Shown: positions 24,805 through 34,916, numbered from the stretch's first letter. The stretch is DNA of 45,009 nt from Methylococcales bacterium (GCA_018672285.1 JABHGC010000023.1:1-45009); one strand, 5' to 3'. Notes: generated by a model from the sequence alone, not told the origin. Numbers and translations are program-made.

Positions 24805-27800
24805 GTGTTGTTAAAAAGTTTACATTATTTAAAGAATACAGTACTGGTTCTCTTTTTGTTGCTGGGCATGCTGGTTGCTGTGCTTCGGTTTGGGTTGCCC
24901 GTTTTTACTCAATATGAAAGTGAGGTAAATTCTTGGTTAAGTGACCTCGTTGGGCTCCCTATTCATATTCGTAAGTTACAAGTCAGTTGGTATGGTCAGT
25001 CGCCTCAATTACGGTTAGTGGATGTTGAGGTTCTGGATGAAAAAGGTGAGGCTGCAATGGCATTTCACCAAATCCGGATTGAGTTAGATATTATGGCATC
25101 TTTGAACTCTGGTGTGCCTAAGACTGGGTTAATACAAGTGGTTGGTGCTTCAATTGCCATTGAGCAGTTAGCCAATGGCGAAATTCGGATTGATGGCTTG
25201 CCAGAAAGTGCAGGACAAGATAATGCCGAGTTTGATCAGGAGTGGCTGGATAGCTTGGAGCAAGTGGCCATTTTAGACAGTACCTTAAGCATTCGTAAAG
25301 GTGACCTTCAGTTCGAATACTCCCATTTAAATTTGGTATTAAGTAATTATGATAAGTTGCATGTAGTAGAGGGTTCAGCCTTATTAAAAGGTGCGGATCA
25401 AAATCATTTATCGTTTAAATCAGAGTGGGTTGGGCCGCTATTACACCCTGAACAAGCGATGGGAAAAATTTACTTGCACGCTGAAAATTTTGCGGTTGAA
25501 TCATTGCCTATCCCTGTGCATTATCAAAATTTGGCCATCGAAAAGGGCACGCTCGATTTACAGTTATGGTCTCGTTGGAATGGGGTGCATTTATCCCTGC
25601 TAACAGGGGATGTAGAGTTAAAAGACGTTTTGGTTGTTGGCCAAAAGAAACTGAATATACATGGTTTTAAGAGTCATTTTGACTGGCGCCGTGCTAAAAA
25701 CAAAAAAATTCTTAATTTTGAAAATGCACAATTATTGTTAGAGCCAAACGCAAAACCTTTAACGGTTGATTTTGCGCTTGAAAGAACCATTGGCTCTAAG
25801 CAAGGCGTCATGATTTTTAATATTGCGGCATTAAACTTTTCTGAAATAAAGCTATGGTCTGAATTGGTTGATAAAGAGGGCAAGTTAAGCCGGTTGCTCA
25901 AACAAATTAATCCGCGTGGGCAAATTGAACATATTAAAGTCTTTTCCCCGATTGACCGTGACGGGCCGATTAAATTTACCGCCTCAGGTGGCATTAAGCA
26001 GCTGAACACAAGATCATACGGTGAGTTGATTCCTGGTGTTGAAAATGTGGATATTCAATTTGAAATGGACGAGCTGCAAGGTGTGGTTCACTTTCAAACG
26101 GAATACTCAGAGCTTATTTTTAAAACATTATTTCGTGATCCCCTGCAAATAGATAAAGCACAAGGCGCTATTGCGTGGCGAAATGATGGGAATCAATGGA
26201 TTTTTAAAGGCGATGATATTGCGATTGATTTTGTCGATATTGAAACCCGCAGTCGTATAGAGTATCGAGTTGATGGTAGGAGTGACCCATTCATTGACTT
26301 ACAAACGTCATTTAAAAACGGAAAAATGGTTAATGCCTCACGTTACTATCCTGCGGCGATTATGGATGCAGAGCTTGTTGAATGGTTAGATAAGGCCTTC
26401 ATTAAGGGAACGGTGACAGATGGCATGGCTGTCATCAGAGGGCAGCAAGATGACATTCCGTTCGAAAACAAGAAGGGTAAGTTTGAGGTGTCTTTTCGAA
26501 CTCAGGGCGTGATGTTGAACTACGAAAAAGGCTGGCCTAAATTGCACGGGTTAGCCGCTGATGTCCGGTTTTTTGAAGATAGTATGTCTATTGTTACTCA
26601 TAAAGGGGGAGTCTATGGCGCGACGATTTTACCTACGACAATAGATATTGAGACACTCAGTGAGAGTAGCCCATTGTTAGTTCAGGGCAAGATTAAAGGT
26701 GATTTATCTGAAAGTTTGTTATTTGTCCGTAATAGCCCGTTGTGGGAGGATTTAAAAGGCTGGCTTGAACCTTTAAATGGTACGGGTAATCATACCTTGG
26801 CAATCGATTTGAATATCCCAATGGACGACGCTGAGACTAAAGTAAAAGGGGATATTCAGTTTGAAAATGCTCGAATTTCTTCCCCTGATCAATTTGAATT
26901 AAGCCATGTGAATGGACATTTATATTTTTCAGAAAGTACTGTTTCTGCAAAGCGTATTTTTGCCGATGTCTTTGATATGGCGTCGGTGATTAGCATTGAT
27001 CACCTGCAAGGTGCAGGTGCTATGAGCGCTGCAACGTTAATCTCTGTCGATGGTGTGTTAAATAGTGAGCGCTTACCTGAAGGGTCTTTGTTGTCATCGG
27101 TTGTGCAGGGTGAAACCAAATGGCAAGCCAATTTAATCATTCCTGAGCAAAAAAATGATAAGTTCCCCGTTAAGCTAGAAGTGAAAAGTCAGCTCAAAGG
27201 GCTGGCAGTTAACTTGCCATCGCCGTTAGATAAAGCGGCACAGACGAGTCAAAAATTTTCTGTATCAACAAGCTTAGATACCTCGATACAAATTGCACGC
27301 TTTCAATATGGCACTATTGTGAATGGCGTATTAGAAACAGCCGAGTTTAAAAAGCAGCGCGCTATTCGCAAAGGGCACATACATTTTGGTTCAGAAAAAG
27401 CGGCTTTAGCATTGCCAAAAGGTATTTTGGTTTCAGGTGGGATTAAGCGGTTGTACTTACCTGAATGGCGAGACTGGCTTGTGAATAATATTGACTCGAC
27501 CCAAGTATCTGATTCCATCCCCCTGAGTACGGTTCAGCTTTCATTTGAACAGTTAGGGATCTTAGGCGGGCAGTATAAAAAAGTAGATGTGACGTTAAAC
27601 AGGCTTGCACGAGACTGGGAGGGGAGCATGTTTTGTGCGGGTGCGGAGGGAGATTTTACGATTCCGAAAAATTTAAAGGGGAACCGGCCTGTTAAATTGA
27701 GATTTAAAAAAGTCCATGTGTGGCATGATTTAACAGAAGAAGGCTCAGTTGAAGAAGAGGAAAAGTCGTTTGACTTGCCGTTGCCGTCAACGCTTCCGCC

Positions 27801-28680
27801 TATTCATGCGGATATTGAAAGCTTAATTTATAACGGCGAGGACGTGGGTAAATTAACCCTGCGAACGCAAAAGCAAAAAGTGGGTTTATTGTTGAATGAG
27901 TTGTCTTTGCAGTCAAAAAATATTGATTTCAAAGCGACAGGATCTTGGGTGGAAAACCCTGTGCAAAAAAGTGACATAAAGTTTCACTTTAATACCCCGA
28001 ATATTTCTAGGGTGATGTCTAAACTTGGTTTCTCAGAAACCCTTAAAGGCGGTAAATTGTCTGCGGCATCCAGCCTTAATTGGTTGGGGACACCAATGGA
28101 TTTAGGCTGGGAAAAATTACTTGGCAAGGTGGATTTAGTCGTTACTGATGGCCGGTTTTTAGATATTGAGCCTGGGGTTGGGCGCGCGTTTGGTTTACTG
28201 AGCCTGGAGACGATTACTCGCCGCTTGACGCTCGATTTTAGTGATTTAGTCAAAAAAGGATTTGCCTTTGATTCTATTATGGGGCAATTGAGCTTTGAAG
28301 ATGGGAATTTATACACTTCAAATCTTATGATGAAGGGGCCTGCTGCAAATGTGAGTATTCTGGGAGATACAAATCTAATCACCAAAGAATATGACCAGTT
28401 AGTGACAGTTGTGCCAAAATTAACCAGCAGTTTGCCTTTGGCTGTCACGATTGCAAACCCTGTCGCGGGGCTGGGGGTTTTTGTTGCACAGCAAGTGGTT
28501 GGTGATGAAATTGATAAAACCGTGAAAATTATGTATGCGGTCGAAGGCACCTGGGATCAGCCTAAAGTGACAAAAATGGATCAGCCTCCACTTGAGCGTG
28601 AGGGTTTGCTTAAGCGTTTGTTGCCTGATTTTAAATTTGATGAAATGAAAGATGACGTTTTGTTAGAGGATGAATTTTAG
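24805..28680 (+). CDS. yhdP: YhdP family AsmA-like envelope protein
   Basis: Very large protein (1291 aa) with one N-terminal transmembrane helix (about 8-30) and a long periplasmic part rich in beta strands (DUF3971 and AsmA-like C-terminal region). YhdP, TamB and YdbH of E. coli are implicated in phospholipid transport to the outer membrane; by homology this protein would bridge the periplasm. The C-terminal third contains the AsmA-type GKVDLVVTDGRFLDIEPGVG segment. The start is GTG or TTG at 24805 region, 2 bp after rng. Length and position after rng match E. coli. No internal frameshift was seen. Confidence 0.92.
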   Translation: MLLKSLHYLKNTVLVLFLLLGMLVAVLRFGLPVFTQYESEVNSWLSDLVGLPIHIRKLQVSWYGQSPQLRLVDVEVLDEKGEAAMAFHQIRIELDIMASLNSGVPKTGLIQVVGASIAIEQLANGEIRIDGLPESAGQDNAEFDQEWLDSLEQVAILDSTLSIRKGDLQFEYSHLNLVLSNYDKLHVVEGSALLKGADQNHLSFKSEWVGPLLHPEQAMGKIYLHAENFAVESLPIPVHYQNLAIEKGTLDLQLWSRWNGVHLSLLTGDVELKDVLVVGQKKLNIHGFKSHFDWRRAKNKKILNFENAQLLLEPNAKPLTVDFALERTIGSKQGVMIFNIAALNFSEIKLWSELVDKEGKLSRLLKQINPRGQIEHIKVFSPIDRDGPIKFTASGGIKQLNTRSYGELIPGVENVDIQFEMDELQGVVHFQTEYSELIFKTLFRDPLQIDKAQGAIAWRNDGNQWIFKGDDIAIDFVDIETRSRIEYRVDGRSDPFIDLQTSFKNGKMVNASRYYPAAIMDAELVEWLDKAFIKGTVTDGMAVIRGQQDDIPFENKKGKFEVSFRTQGVMLNYEKGWPKLHGLAADVRFFEDSMSIVTHKGGVYGATILPTTIDIETLSESSPLLVQGKIKGDLSESLLFVRNSPLWEDLKGWLEPLNGTGNHTLAIDLNIPMDDAETKVKGDIQFENARISSPDQFELSHVNGHLYFSESTVSAKRIFADVFDMASVISIDHLQGAGAMSAATLISVDGVLNSERLPEGSLLSSVVQGETKWQANLIIPEQKNDKFPVKLEVKSQLKGLAVNLPSPLDKAAQTSQKFSVSTSLDTSIQIARFQYGTIVNGVLETAEFKKQRAIRKGHIHFGSEKAALALPKGILVSGGIKRLYLPEWRDWLVNNIDSTQVSDSIPLSTVQLSFEQLGILGGQYKKVDVTLNRLARDWEGSMFCAGAEGDFTIPKNLKGNRPVKLRFKKVHVWHDLTEEGSVEEEEKSFDLPLPSTLPPIHADIESLIYNGEDVGKLTLRTQKQKVGLLLNELSLQSKNIDFKATGSWVENPVQKSDIKFHFNTPNISRVMSKLGFSETLKGGKLSAASSLNWLGTPMDLGWEKLLGKVDLVVTDGRFLDIEPGVGRAFGLLSLETITRRLTLDFSDLVKKGFAFDSIMGQLSFEDGNLYTSNLMMKGPAANVSILGDTNLITKEYDQLVTVVPKLTSSLPLAVTIANPVAGLGVFVAQQVVGDEIDKTVKIMYAVEGTWDQPKVTKMDQPPLEREGLLKRLLPDFKFDEMKDDVLLEDEF

Positions 28681-28773
28681 CTTTTTATTTAAACTGAAGG
28701 GTTATTGTTTCTCTCTAAATCAGTACATTTAATCGGTTTATTTTAAACTTCAGCACTGGTGTGATTTTGTCGT

Positions 28774-28779
28774 TATAAT
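28774..28779 (+). promoter_or_regulatory. Candidate -10 box upstream of nit
   Basis: A perfect TATAAT lies 34 bp before the ATG at 28813 within a 132-bp non-coding gap after yhdP. The matching -35 region (CAGCAC at 28751) is poor, so support is limited to the -10 box and position. Confidence 0.35.
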
Positions 28780-28812
28780 AACCTCTAACAACATATATTT
28801 AGGTAAGATTAC

Positions 28813-29652
28813 ATGAGCGATCAAAAATTTACAGTTTCAGCCATTCAAATGGCGTCAGGCCCAAATGTCGGGGCTAATTTGCTTAAGGCTGAAAAGCTGA
28901 TTGAAATGGCTGTAGATGATGGCTCTCAACTGATTGTCTTACCTGAAAATTTTGCGTGCATGGGGATGACACCCACAGACCATGTGGCGATTAAAGAAGT
29001 TGAAGGCGATGGCCCAATTCAAACTTTTTTGGCAAAACAAGCCGAAAAACATAATATCTGGTTGGTGGGGGGGACTGTGCCTCTGAGTATTGATAACCCC
29101 GATAAATACCGTTCCAGTGCTTTGGTTTTTAATGATCGAGGTGAAATGGTTCATCGTTATGATAAAACCCACTTGTTTGATGTAAAAGTGGTTGGGTCTG
29201 ACGAAGAGTATATAGAGTCTGCGACCATTGAAGCGGGTAATCAAATGGGGGTTGTGGATACGCCTTTTGGTAAGCTTGGGGTGGCGATATGTTATGACCT
29301 ACGCTTCCCTGAAATCTTTCGGATGTTACTAGAGCAAGGGATGGAAATTTTGGCCTTACCCTCCGCTTTCACTGCCATTACCGGTAAAGCCCATTGGGAA
29401 ATTTTAGTGCGTGCACGTGCGATTGAGAACTTGTCTTATGTGATTGCAGCCGACCAAGGTGGGTTCCATATTAATGGACGGGAAACGTATGGGCACTCGC
29501 TCATTGTTGATCCTTGGGGAAATGCGCTGAATGAGCTTTCTTCTGGTGCAGGGGCTGTGACAGTTGATATCAACCGGGAAAGCTTGGAGCGTGTACGGGA
29601 GCAGTTTCCTGCTATTTCTCATCGTCGTATTCATTGCCGTTGTGATGACTAG
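28813..29652 (+). CDS. Carbon-nitrogen hydrolase (Nit-type omega-amidase)
   Basis: 279-aa member of the nitrilase superfamily. The catalytic triad is Glu45 (LPENFACMG), Lys118 (RYDKTHLFDV) and Cys160 (VAICYDLRFPE). Family branch 10, with YDLRFPEIFR and TGKAHWEILVRARAIEN, contains deaminated-glutathione amidase (Nit1/YbeM), which is the best guess for the substrate. In many gammaproteobacteria this gene follows yhdP and precedes tldD; here tldD is absent and mgtE converges instead, 12 bp away. Confidence 0.9.
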   Translation: MSDQKFTVSAIQMASGPNVGANLLKAEKLIEMAVDDGSQLIVLPENFACMGMTPTDHVAIKEVEGDGPIQTFLAKQAEKHNIWLVGGTVPLSIDNPDKYRSSALVFNDRGEMVHRYDKTHLFDVKVVGSDEEYIESATIEAGNQMGVVDTPFGKLGVAICYDLRFPEIFRMLLEQGMEILALPSAFTAITGKAHWEILVRARAIENLSYVIAADQGGFHINGRETYGHSLIVDPWGNALNELSSGAGAVTVDINRESLERVREQFPAISHRRIHCRCDD

Positions 29653-29664
29653 GATTCAGGCGTA

Positions 29665-31005
29665 CTAGAGATATATGGTCGCCAATCCTAAAAAGGCGAC
29701 GAAACCAACAATGTCAGTAACCGTAGTCAGTAGTACGGAGCCTGCGAGTGCTGGATCGATCCCAATTCGAACCATCGCAATGGGGATGAGTACACCAGCA
29801 ACCGCAGCAAGGCTTAAATTGACCAGCATCGCAATGGCGATCACTGCACCAATATCAATGTTTTGATACCATGCAACGGCGATAATCGCTACAAATAGGG
29901 ACCAAATTAAGCCATTTAGGGTTCCAATGGCTAATTCTTTGAGTAGTAAACTTTTGGTGTTACTTTTCGATACTTGGCCGAGTGCTAACCCTCGAATGAC
30001 AATGGTCAGTGTTTGCGAGCCTGCTATCCCACCCATTGAGCTGACAATGGGCATGAGAATCGCTAAGGCAACATACTCCCGAATGGTGCCTTCAAATAAG
30101 CTGATGCTCCAAACGGCAAGTAGGGCGGTTATTAAATTGACAGCTAACCATGCCGCACGTTTTTTGGTACTGGTCAGCACTGGTGCGAACATGTCATTGT
30201 CTTCATCCAAACCCGCCATGCTCATCAAGGAATGTTCGGCTTCATCCCTAATTACGTCAACAACGTCATCGATGGTGATTCGGCCAATGAGTAGGCCTGA
30301 TTTTGTGACAACAGGCGCTGAAATTAAGTTACGTTGCTCAAACAGTTGAGCCACTTCTTTGTCACGGGTATGTACGGTAATGGCATCAACATCATGTGAC
30401 ATGACTTGGGCTACGGTACTACTTGGGTCTGAGGTTAGGATGTCAGTAAACCAGAGAATGCCTAGGTAGTGATCTGTTCTGTTGACGACAATACAGCAGT
30501 CTGTATTGTCTGCCATTTTGTTTTTCATGAGCCGTAAGTAACGCTGCACAACATCGAGTGTGACATCTGCGCGCACGGTAACGGTATCTGGGTTCATTAA
30601 CCCGCCAGCACTATCCTCAGGGTAGGACAGCACCTTTTCTAGGCGTAACCGGTTTTGTTTGTCCATTGATTGCAATACTTCGGCAACAATGGAGGAGGGT
30701 AAATCTTGAAGTAAATCAGCAAGGTCATCGGTGTCGAGATTTTCTGTGGCTTGAATCAGGTCTTTTGGTTGGGTGGTTTTAATCAGGCCGGCACGAACTT
30801 CGTCGTTGACCTCGAGTAAAATATCCCCAGCAATTTCTGGCTCAATGAGCTCCCAGACAACTAATCGTTTAGAGGGAGGAAGAGATTCTAAAAAGTGGCC
30901 AATTTCTGCAGGGTGTAAGGCGTTATTTAAGAGGCTTTTAACTTGTAGTAGAGTGCCAGCTTCTAGGGCTTTGTAAATGTCATGAATTGAGTGTTTTGTG
31001 CTCAT
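29665..31005 (-). CDS. mgtE: Magnesium transporter MgtE
   Basis: Mg2+ channel/transporter, 446 aa. Domain order: N-terminal superhelical MgtE_N (about 15-125), a pair of CBS domains (about 135-255) that gate the pore in response to cytosolic Mg2+, and five C-terminal transmembrane helices (about 285-446) including the pore region PIVSSMGGIAGSQTLTIVIRG. ATG at 31005 (GGAGGG just upstream on the minus strand). The gene is divergent from rmlB with a 215-bp gap. No Mg2+-sensing leader was recognised. Confidence 0.95.
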   Translation of the reverse strand: MSTKHSIHDIYKALEAGTLLQVKSLLNNALHPAEIGHFLESLPPSKRLVVWELIEPEIAGDILLEVNDEVRAGLIKTTQPKDLIQATENLDTDDLADLLQDLPSSIVAEVLQSMDKQNRLRLEKVLSYPEDSAGGLMNPDTVTVRADVTLDVVQRYLRLMKNKMADNTDCCIVVNRTDHYLGILWFTDILTSDPSSTVAQVMSHDVDAITVHTRDKEVAQLFEQRNLISAPVVTKSGLLIGRITIDDVVDVIRDEAEHSLMSMAGLDEDNDMFAPVLTSTKKRAAWLAVNLITALLAVWSISLFEGTIREYVALAILMPIVSSMGGIAGSQTLTIVIRGLALGQVSKSNTKSLLLKELAIGTLNGLIWSLFVAIIAVAWYQNIDIGAVIAIAMLVNLSLAAVAGVLIPIAMVRIGIDPALAGSVLLTTVTDIVGFVAFLGLATIYL

Positions 31006-31220
31006 AGACAGCCCTCCCTGAAAAAAAATATTTGTTATTACATAATATTATCGGATTTTTACGTTTTTGCTATGGTGTTTCTGGTTTTCACACTAAAATA
31101 TTGGGGATTTTGCCAAAGGGTGCGCCCTGTTGGTCTAAACTTTAAACGCAAGGCTATGGTTTTTAAGGCTTGTGCTGTTATTCATACCGTGGCATCCGCC
31201 ATCAAGAAGAGAGACTGTAA

Positions 31221-32285
31221 ATGAAGACAATGTTGGTAACAGGTGGAGCAGGGTTTATTGGGAGTAACTTTGTTCGGACTGCGGTTATAGATCATCACTG
31301 GCGTGTGATCAATTTAGATGTTTTGACCTATGCCGGTAATCAACAGTCATTAGTTGATTTGGAAGGCAATAAAAATCATGTATTTGTACAAGGAGATATC
31401 GGTGATATTGAACTTGTCTCTACATTGCTGAAAAAATATCAGCCGCAAGCCATTGTTAATTTTGCGGCAGAAAGCCATGTGGATCGCTCAATTGATGGAC
31501 CTGCAGCCTTTGTTGAGACCAATGTGGTGGGCACATGTAACTTATTACAGTCCTCTCTAGACTTTTGGCGCACCTTAGACAAAGCCGGTCAAGCAAGCTT
31601 TCGTTTTTTACACGTATCAACAGATGAGGTGTATGGCTCATTAGGTGATGATGGGCTATTTACCGAAGAGCATCAATATGCGCCAAACTCGCCATACTCT
31701 GCTTCCAAAGCGGCATCGGATCACTTTGTTCGAGCGTATTTTCATACCTATGGGATGCCCGTTTTAACAACCAATTGTTCTAATAACTATGGGCCGTACC
31801 AGTTCCCTGAAAAATTGATTCCTTTGATAATTCATAATGCCGTCAATGGTAAGCCACTGCCAATTTATGGTAACGGCATGAATATTCGAGATTGGTTGTA
31901 TGTGGTAGACCATTGCGAAGCCATTCTCACCGTGCTGGAAAAAGGCAAAGTGGGTGATGTTTATAATGTGGGTGGCTTGAACGAAAAAACCAATATGGAC
32001 GTAGTCAAAACGGTTTGTACTTTACTGGATGATGCTTTGCCCGATTCAGCTCATAAGCCGCATGATAGCTTGATTACTTATGTGAAAGATCGACCAGGGC
32101 ATGATGCGCGATATGCCATAGATGCGTCTAAACTTGAAACAGAGTTGGGCTGGAAGCCGAAAGAAACATTTGAAACCGGCATGGCAAAAACACTCGCATG
32201 GTATCTAGAAAACACCCGCTGGGTTGAGTCAGTGCTAGATGGCAGCTACCAAGGGCAACGCTTAGGAGTGGACGATGGCAGCTAA
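31221..32285 (+). CDS. rfbB: dTDP-glucose 4,6-dehydratase
   Basis: Second step of dTDP-L-rhamnose synthesis (RmlB). 354 aa SDR enzyme: NAD-binding [11 protein letters not shown] (about 7-17), the catalytic Tyr-Lys pair in YSASK (about 161-165), the [11 protein letters not shown] motif (Thr-Asp-Glu) and [14 protein letters not shown]. Its 3' end overlaps rfbA by 11 bp. ATG at 31221 with AAGAGAG upstream. It is the first gene of a B-A-C-D operon. Confidence 0.97.
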   Translation: MKTMLVTGGAGFIGSNFVRTAVIDHHWRVINLDVLTYAGNQQSLVDLEGNKNHVFVQGDIGDIELVSTLLKKYQPQAIVNFAAESHVDRSIDGPAAFVETNVVGTCNLLQSSLDFWRTLDKAGQASFRFLHVSTDEVYGSLGDDGLFTEEHQYAPNSPYSASKAASDHFVRAYFHTYGMPVLTTNCSNNYGPYQFPEKLIPLIIHNAVNGKPLPIYGNGMNIRDWLYVVDHCEAILTVLEKGKVGDVYNVGGLNEKTNMDVVKTVCTLLDDALPDSAHKPHDSLITYVKDRPGHDARYAIDASKLETELGWKPKETFETGMAKTLAWYLENTRWVESVLDGSYQGQRLGVDDGS

Positions 32286-33171
32286 AAGTTTAAAAGGGAT
32301 TGTATTAGCCGGTGGCTCAGGTACTCGCTTACACCCACTGACCAAAGTGGTAAGTAAGCAGTTGTTACCTGTTTATGACAAGCCCATGATTTATTACCCC
32401 GTGTCCACGTTGATGATGGCGGGTATTCGAGATATTTTGATTATTACCACGCCTCAAGAGCAAGCGCGTTTTGCTGAGCTTATGGGGGATGGTAGCCAAT
32501 GGGGTATTGAGCTTTCTTATGCGGTGCAGCCGAGCCCTGATGGTTTGGCTCAAGCCTTTACCATTGGCAAAACATTCATTGGTGACAACCCTTCTTGTTT
32601 GATCTTAGGGGATAATATTTTTTATGGTCATGGCTTGGTAGAGTCACTTGAGGCAGCGTCGAGGAAGCCTTCTGGTGCGACGGTATTTGGTTATTGGGTG
32701 AAAGACCCTGAGCGTTATGGTGTGGTTGACTTTAATAAAGAGGGCACCGTAATGGGCTTGGAAGAAAAGCCTGAGAACCCTGCCTCTAATTATGCGGTGA
32801 CGGGTTTATATTTTTATGATGAGAATGTCATTGATTATGCTGCGTCATTAAAACCCTCCCCTCGAGGGGAGCTGGAAATTACAGATTTGAATAACATTTA
32901 CCGAGAGCAGGGCACATTATCCGTCGAGTTGCTCGGGCGTGGAATGGCTTGGCTGGATACGGGAACACATGAGTCATTGATGCAGGCGGCAAACTTTATT
33001 GAAACCATTGAAGAGCGGCAAGGGTTGAAAGTGTGTTGCCCTGAGGAAATCGCATACTGCAAAGGCTACATTGATAAAGAAAAAGTGCTGCAAATTGCAG
33101 ATAGTTTAAGTAAAAATGGGTATGGTGCTTACCTACGCCAATTGGTAACAAGACGGACGAATTTTTTATGA
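32275..33171 (+). CDS. rfbA: Glucose-1-phosphate thymidylyltransferase
   Basis: First step of dTDP-L-rhamnose synthesis (RmlA): glucose 1-phosphate plus dTTP to dTDP-glucose. 298 aa. The nucleotidyltransferase motif [22 protein letters not shown] is at residues 9-30, [10 protein letters not shown] near 117, and the [20 protein letters not shown] region near 165. The ATG at 32275 has TAGGAG 6 nt upstream, and the gene overlaps rfbB by 11 bp and rfbC by 4 bp, indicating translational coupling. Confidence 0.97.
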   Translation: MAAKSLKGIVLAGGSGTRLHPLTKVVSKQLLPVYDKPMIYYPVSTLMMAGIRDILIITTPQEQARFAELMGDGSQWGIELSYAVQPSPDGLAQAFTIGKTFIGDNPSCLILGDNIFYGHGLVESLEAASRKPSGATVFGYWVKDPERYGVVDFNKEGTVMGLEEKPENPASNYAVTGLYFYDENVIDYAASLKPSPRGELEITDLNNIYREQGTLSVELLGRGMAWLDTGTHESLMQAANFIETIEERQGLKVCCPEEIAYCKGYIDKEKVLQIADSLSKNGYGAYLRQLVTRRTNFL

Positions 33172-33722
33172 ATGTTGTTGAAACGGCAATACCCGGTGTG
33201 ATGATCGTAGAGCCTCGTGTGTTTGGTGATGATCGTGGTTTCTTCATGGAAACCTGGCAGGCAGGTCGGTATTTAGAGGCGGGAATTCCAGCTGATTTTG
33301 TACAAGATAACCTGTCAAAATCAACTAAAGGGGTGTTACGAGGGCTGCATTTTCAAAACCCAAACCCTCAAGGCAAGCTTGTTTCAGTGATGGTGGGTTC
33401 GGTCTTTGATGTGGCGGTAGATATTCGCCAAGGCTCGCCAACCTTCGGGCAATGGGCGGGTGTGACGTTAACGGAAGACAATAAAAAGCAATTTTATGTG
33501 CCAGAAGGTTTTGCACACGGGTTTTGTGTCTTGAGTGATACTGCGATTTTTAGCTATAAATGCACCGACTATTACCATCATGAGTCCGAGTTTAGTATGG
33601 CGTGGGATGATCCTGATGTTGGGATCGAGTGGCCAATCACCGACGTTCAGCTTTCAGAGAAAGACAGTGCAGCAAAATGCTTAAAAGATTTGTCTGCTGA
33701 CTGCTTGCCGGTTTACAAATGA
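33168..33722 (+). CDS. rfbC: dTDP-4-dehydrorhamnose 3,5-epimerase
   Basis: Third step of dTDP-L-rhamnose synthesis (RmlC), a cupin-fold epimerase. 184 aa. Motifs: RGFFMETW near residue 24, [18 protein letters not shown] near 46-63 with the catalytic His62, and the [13 protein letters not shown] segment near 110-122. The start (ATG at 33168) overlaps rfbA's stop by 4 bp and the end overlaps rfbD by 4 bp. Confidence 0.97.
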   Translation: MNVVETAIPGVMIVEPRVFGDDRGFFMETWQAGRYLEAGIPADFVQDNLSKSTKGVLRGLHFQNPNPQGKLVSVMVGSVFDVAVDIRQGSPTFGQWAGVTLTEDNKKQFYVPEGFAHGFCVLSDTAIFSYKCTDYYHHESEFSMAWDDPDVGIEWPITDVQLSEKDSAAKCLKDLSADCLPVYK

Positions 33723-34567
33723 AAAAAATCTTAATTTTTGGTGCCAATGGTCAAGTGGGTTGGGAGTTAGGTCGATGTTTGGCAAGCTTAGGTGAGGTTA
33801 AATCCCTTTCATCTCAACAGGTCAATTTAACTCAGCCTGATGATATTGTGTCAGCCATTCATGATTTTCAACCCACCGTGATAGTGAATGCAGCAGCGTA
33901 TACTGCAGTTGATAAAGCTGAGTCAGAACCTGAGGTAGCAAAAGCGATTAACGCTACGGCTCCCGGAGTGATGGCAAAAGCGGCGAATGAACTCAATGCA
34001 CTGTTAATCCATTACTCTACAGATTATGTGTATCAAGGACATAGTGACGTGCCATATACTGAAGCTGATGTAGTGGCACCTAACAATGTGTACGGTCAAA
34101 CCAAACTGGCGGGTGATCAAGCCATTGAGGCCATTGCCAAGCGTTATTGGATATTTCGAACAAGCTGGGTGTATACGGACAGAGGCGGTAACTTTTTACT
34201 AACCATGCAGCGGTTAATGAAGGAGCGTGATGCTCTGAGCATTGTTGGAGACCAAATTGGTAGCCCGACTTGGTCAAGAGTGATTGCTGATGTGACAGCA
34301 CAAGCCTTATCTCAGGCGCATTGCTTGCCCGAGACTAATGGTGTGTATCATTTAAGTTGTGAAGGGCAGGCGAGTTGGTTTGAGTTTGCAGCTGCCATTC
34401 GAGACTTGTCCGGTCTTGAGTGCGACCTTTCATCTATAAAAACAGTCGATTACCCAACGCCGGCATCACGTCCTTTGTATTCCGTTATGTCGGGTGACAA
34501 GTTGGCGGATACTTTTGGTTTGCGTTGTCCGGATTGGTTGCAAGCGTTGAAGTTGTGTCTTGGTTAA
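33719..34567 (+). CDS. rfbD: dTDP-4-dehydrorhamnose reductase
   Basis: Final step, reducing dTDP-4-keto-L-rhamnose to dTDP-L-rhamnose (RmlD). 282 aa SDR protein: FGANGQVGWELGR (about 6-18), the NAAAYTAVDKAESEP motif (about 60-74), STDYVYQG and the YxxxK pair in VYGQTKLAGDQ. Start overlaps rfbC by 4 bp. With rfbB, rfbA and rfbC it completes the pathway; no glycosyltransferase that uses the product is in the window. It is followed after 25 bp by palindromic element copy 3. Confidence 0.96.
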   Translation: MKKILIFGANGQVGWELGRCLASLGEVKSLSSQQVNLTQPDDIVSAIHDFQPTVIVNAAAYTAVDKAESEPEVAKAINATAPGVMAKAANELNALLIHYSTDYVYQGHSDVPYTEADVVAPNNVYGQTKLAGDQAIEAIAKRYWIFRTSWVYTDRGGNFLLTMQRLMKERDALSIVGDQIGSPTWSRVIADVTAQALSQAHCLPETNGVYHLSCEGQASWFEFAAAIRDLSGLECDLSSIKTVDYPTPASRPLYSVMSGDKLADTFGLRCPDWLQALKLCLG

Positions 34568-34591
34568 ATGTGGGGCATGCTTTTCGTTGCT

Positions 34592-34709
34592 GTCACAAGA
34601 GGGGTATGATTTTTTTCAGCGGCTGGTTTTCACGATTGAATCATTTTATATCTATATCGTTCCCGTCCTCTTAGATTCATCCGCTGAAAAAAAATATCCC
34701 CCTTCTGTC
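34592..34709 (+). repeat. Imperfect palindromic element, copy 3
   Basis: Arms at about 34597-34622 (AAGAGGGGTATGATTTTTTT then CAGCGG) and 34681-34705 (CCGCTGAAAAAAAATATCCC then CCTT) are reverse complements with few mismatches. The inner part starts CTGGTTTTCA and ends CCTCTTAGATTCAT, shared with copies 1 and 2. It begins 25 bp after the rfbD stop. Confidence 0.85.
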
Positions 34710-34830
34710 TACTAATCTGTGTAGTGGTTTGGCCTTATACGCTTGAAGCTAAAAAAACAGAGTAACACCTGCGCTAGACCAGTCGTTTTAGAGCGCGCCC
34801 GCAGAAGGTCATAAAGTAGAGTGTGATTAA

Positions 34831-34916
34831 TTTTTTTTGGGCTTAGCCGTTGTTCGGAAGGGCTGAAAAAAAGACAAACAGTAGGATTCATTTAAACAGG
34901 CAAAGCCCAAAACAAA
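34831..34916. repeat. Imperfect inverted repeat in rfbD-miaB spacer
   Basis: TTTTTTTTGGGCTTAGCC (34831-34848) faces GGCAAAGCCCAAAACAAA (34899-34916). The inner part contains GCTGAAAAAAA and GGATTCATT, faintly similar to the palindromic family at 34592, but the order and arms differ, so I keep it separate. Confidence 0.5.

Noticed and set aside
27984..28550. 188-aa minus-strand reading frame inside yhdP
   Set aside because: It is antisense to the conserved C-terminal AsmA-like part of yhdP, whose own frame is clearly coding.
30991..31224. 77-aa plus-strand reading frame between mgtE and rmlB
   Set aside because: It overlaps the mgtE start, ends on the rmlB start and shows no recognisable protein pattern; the region reads as a promoter gap.
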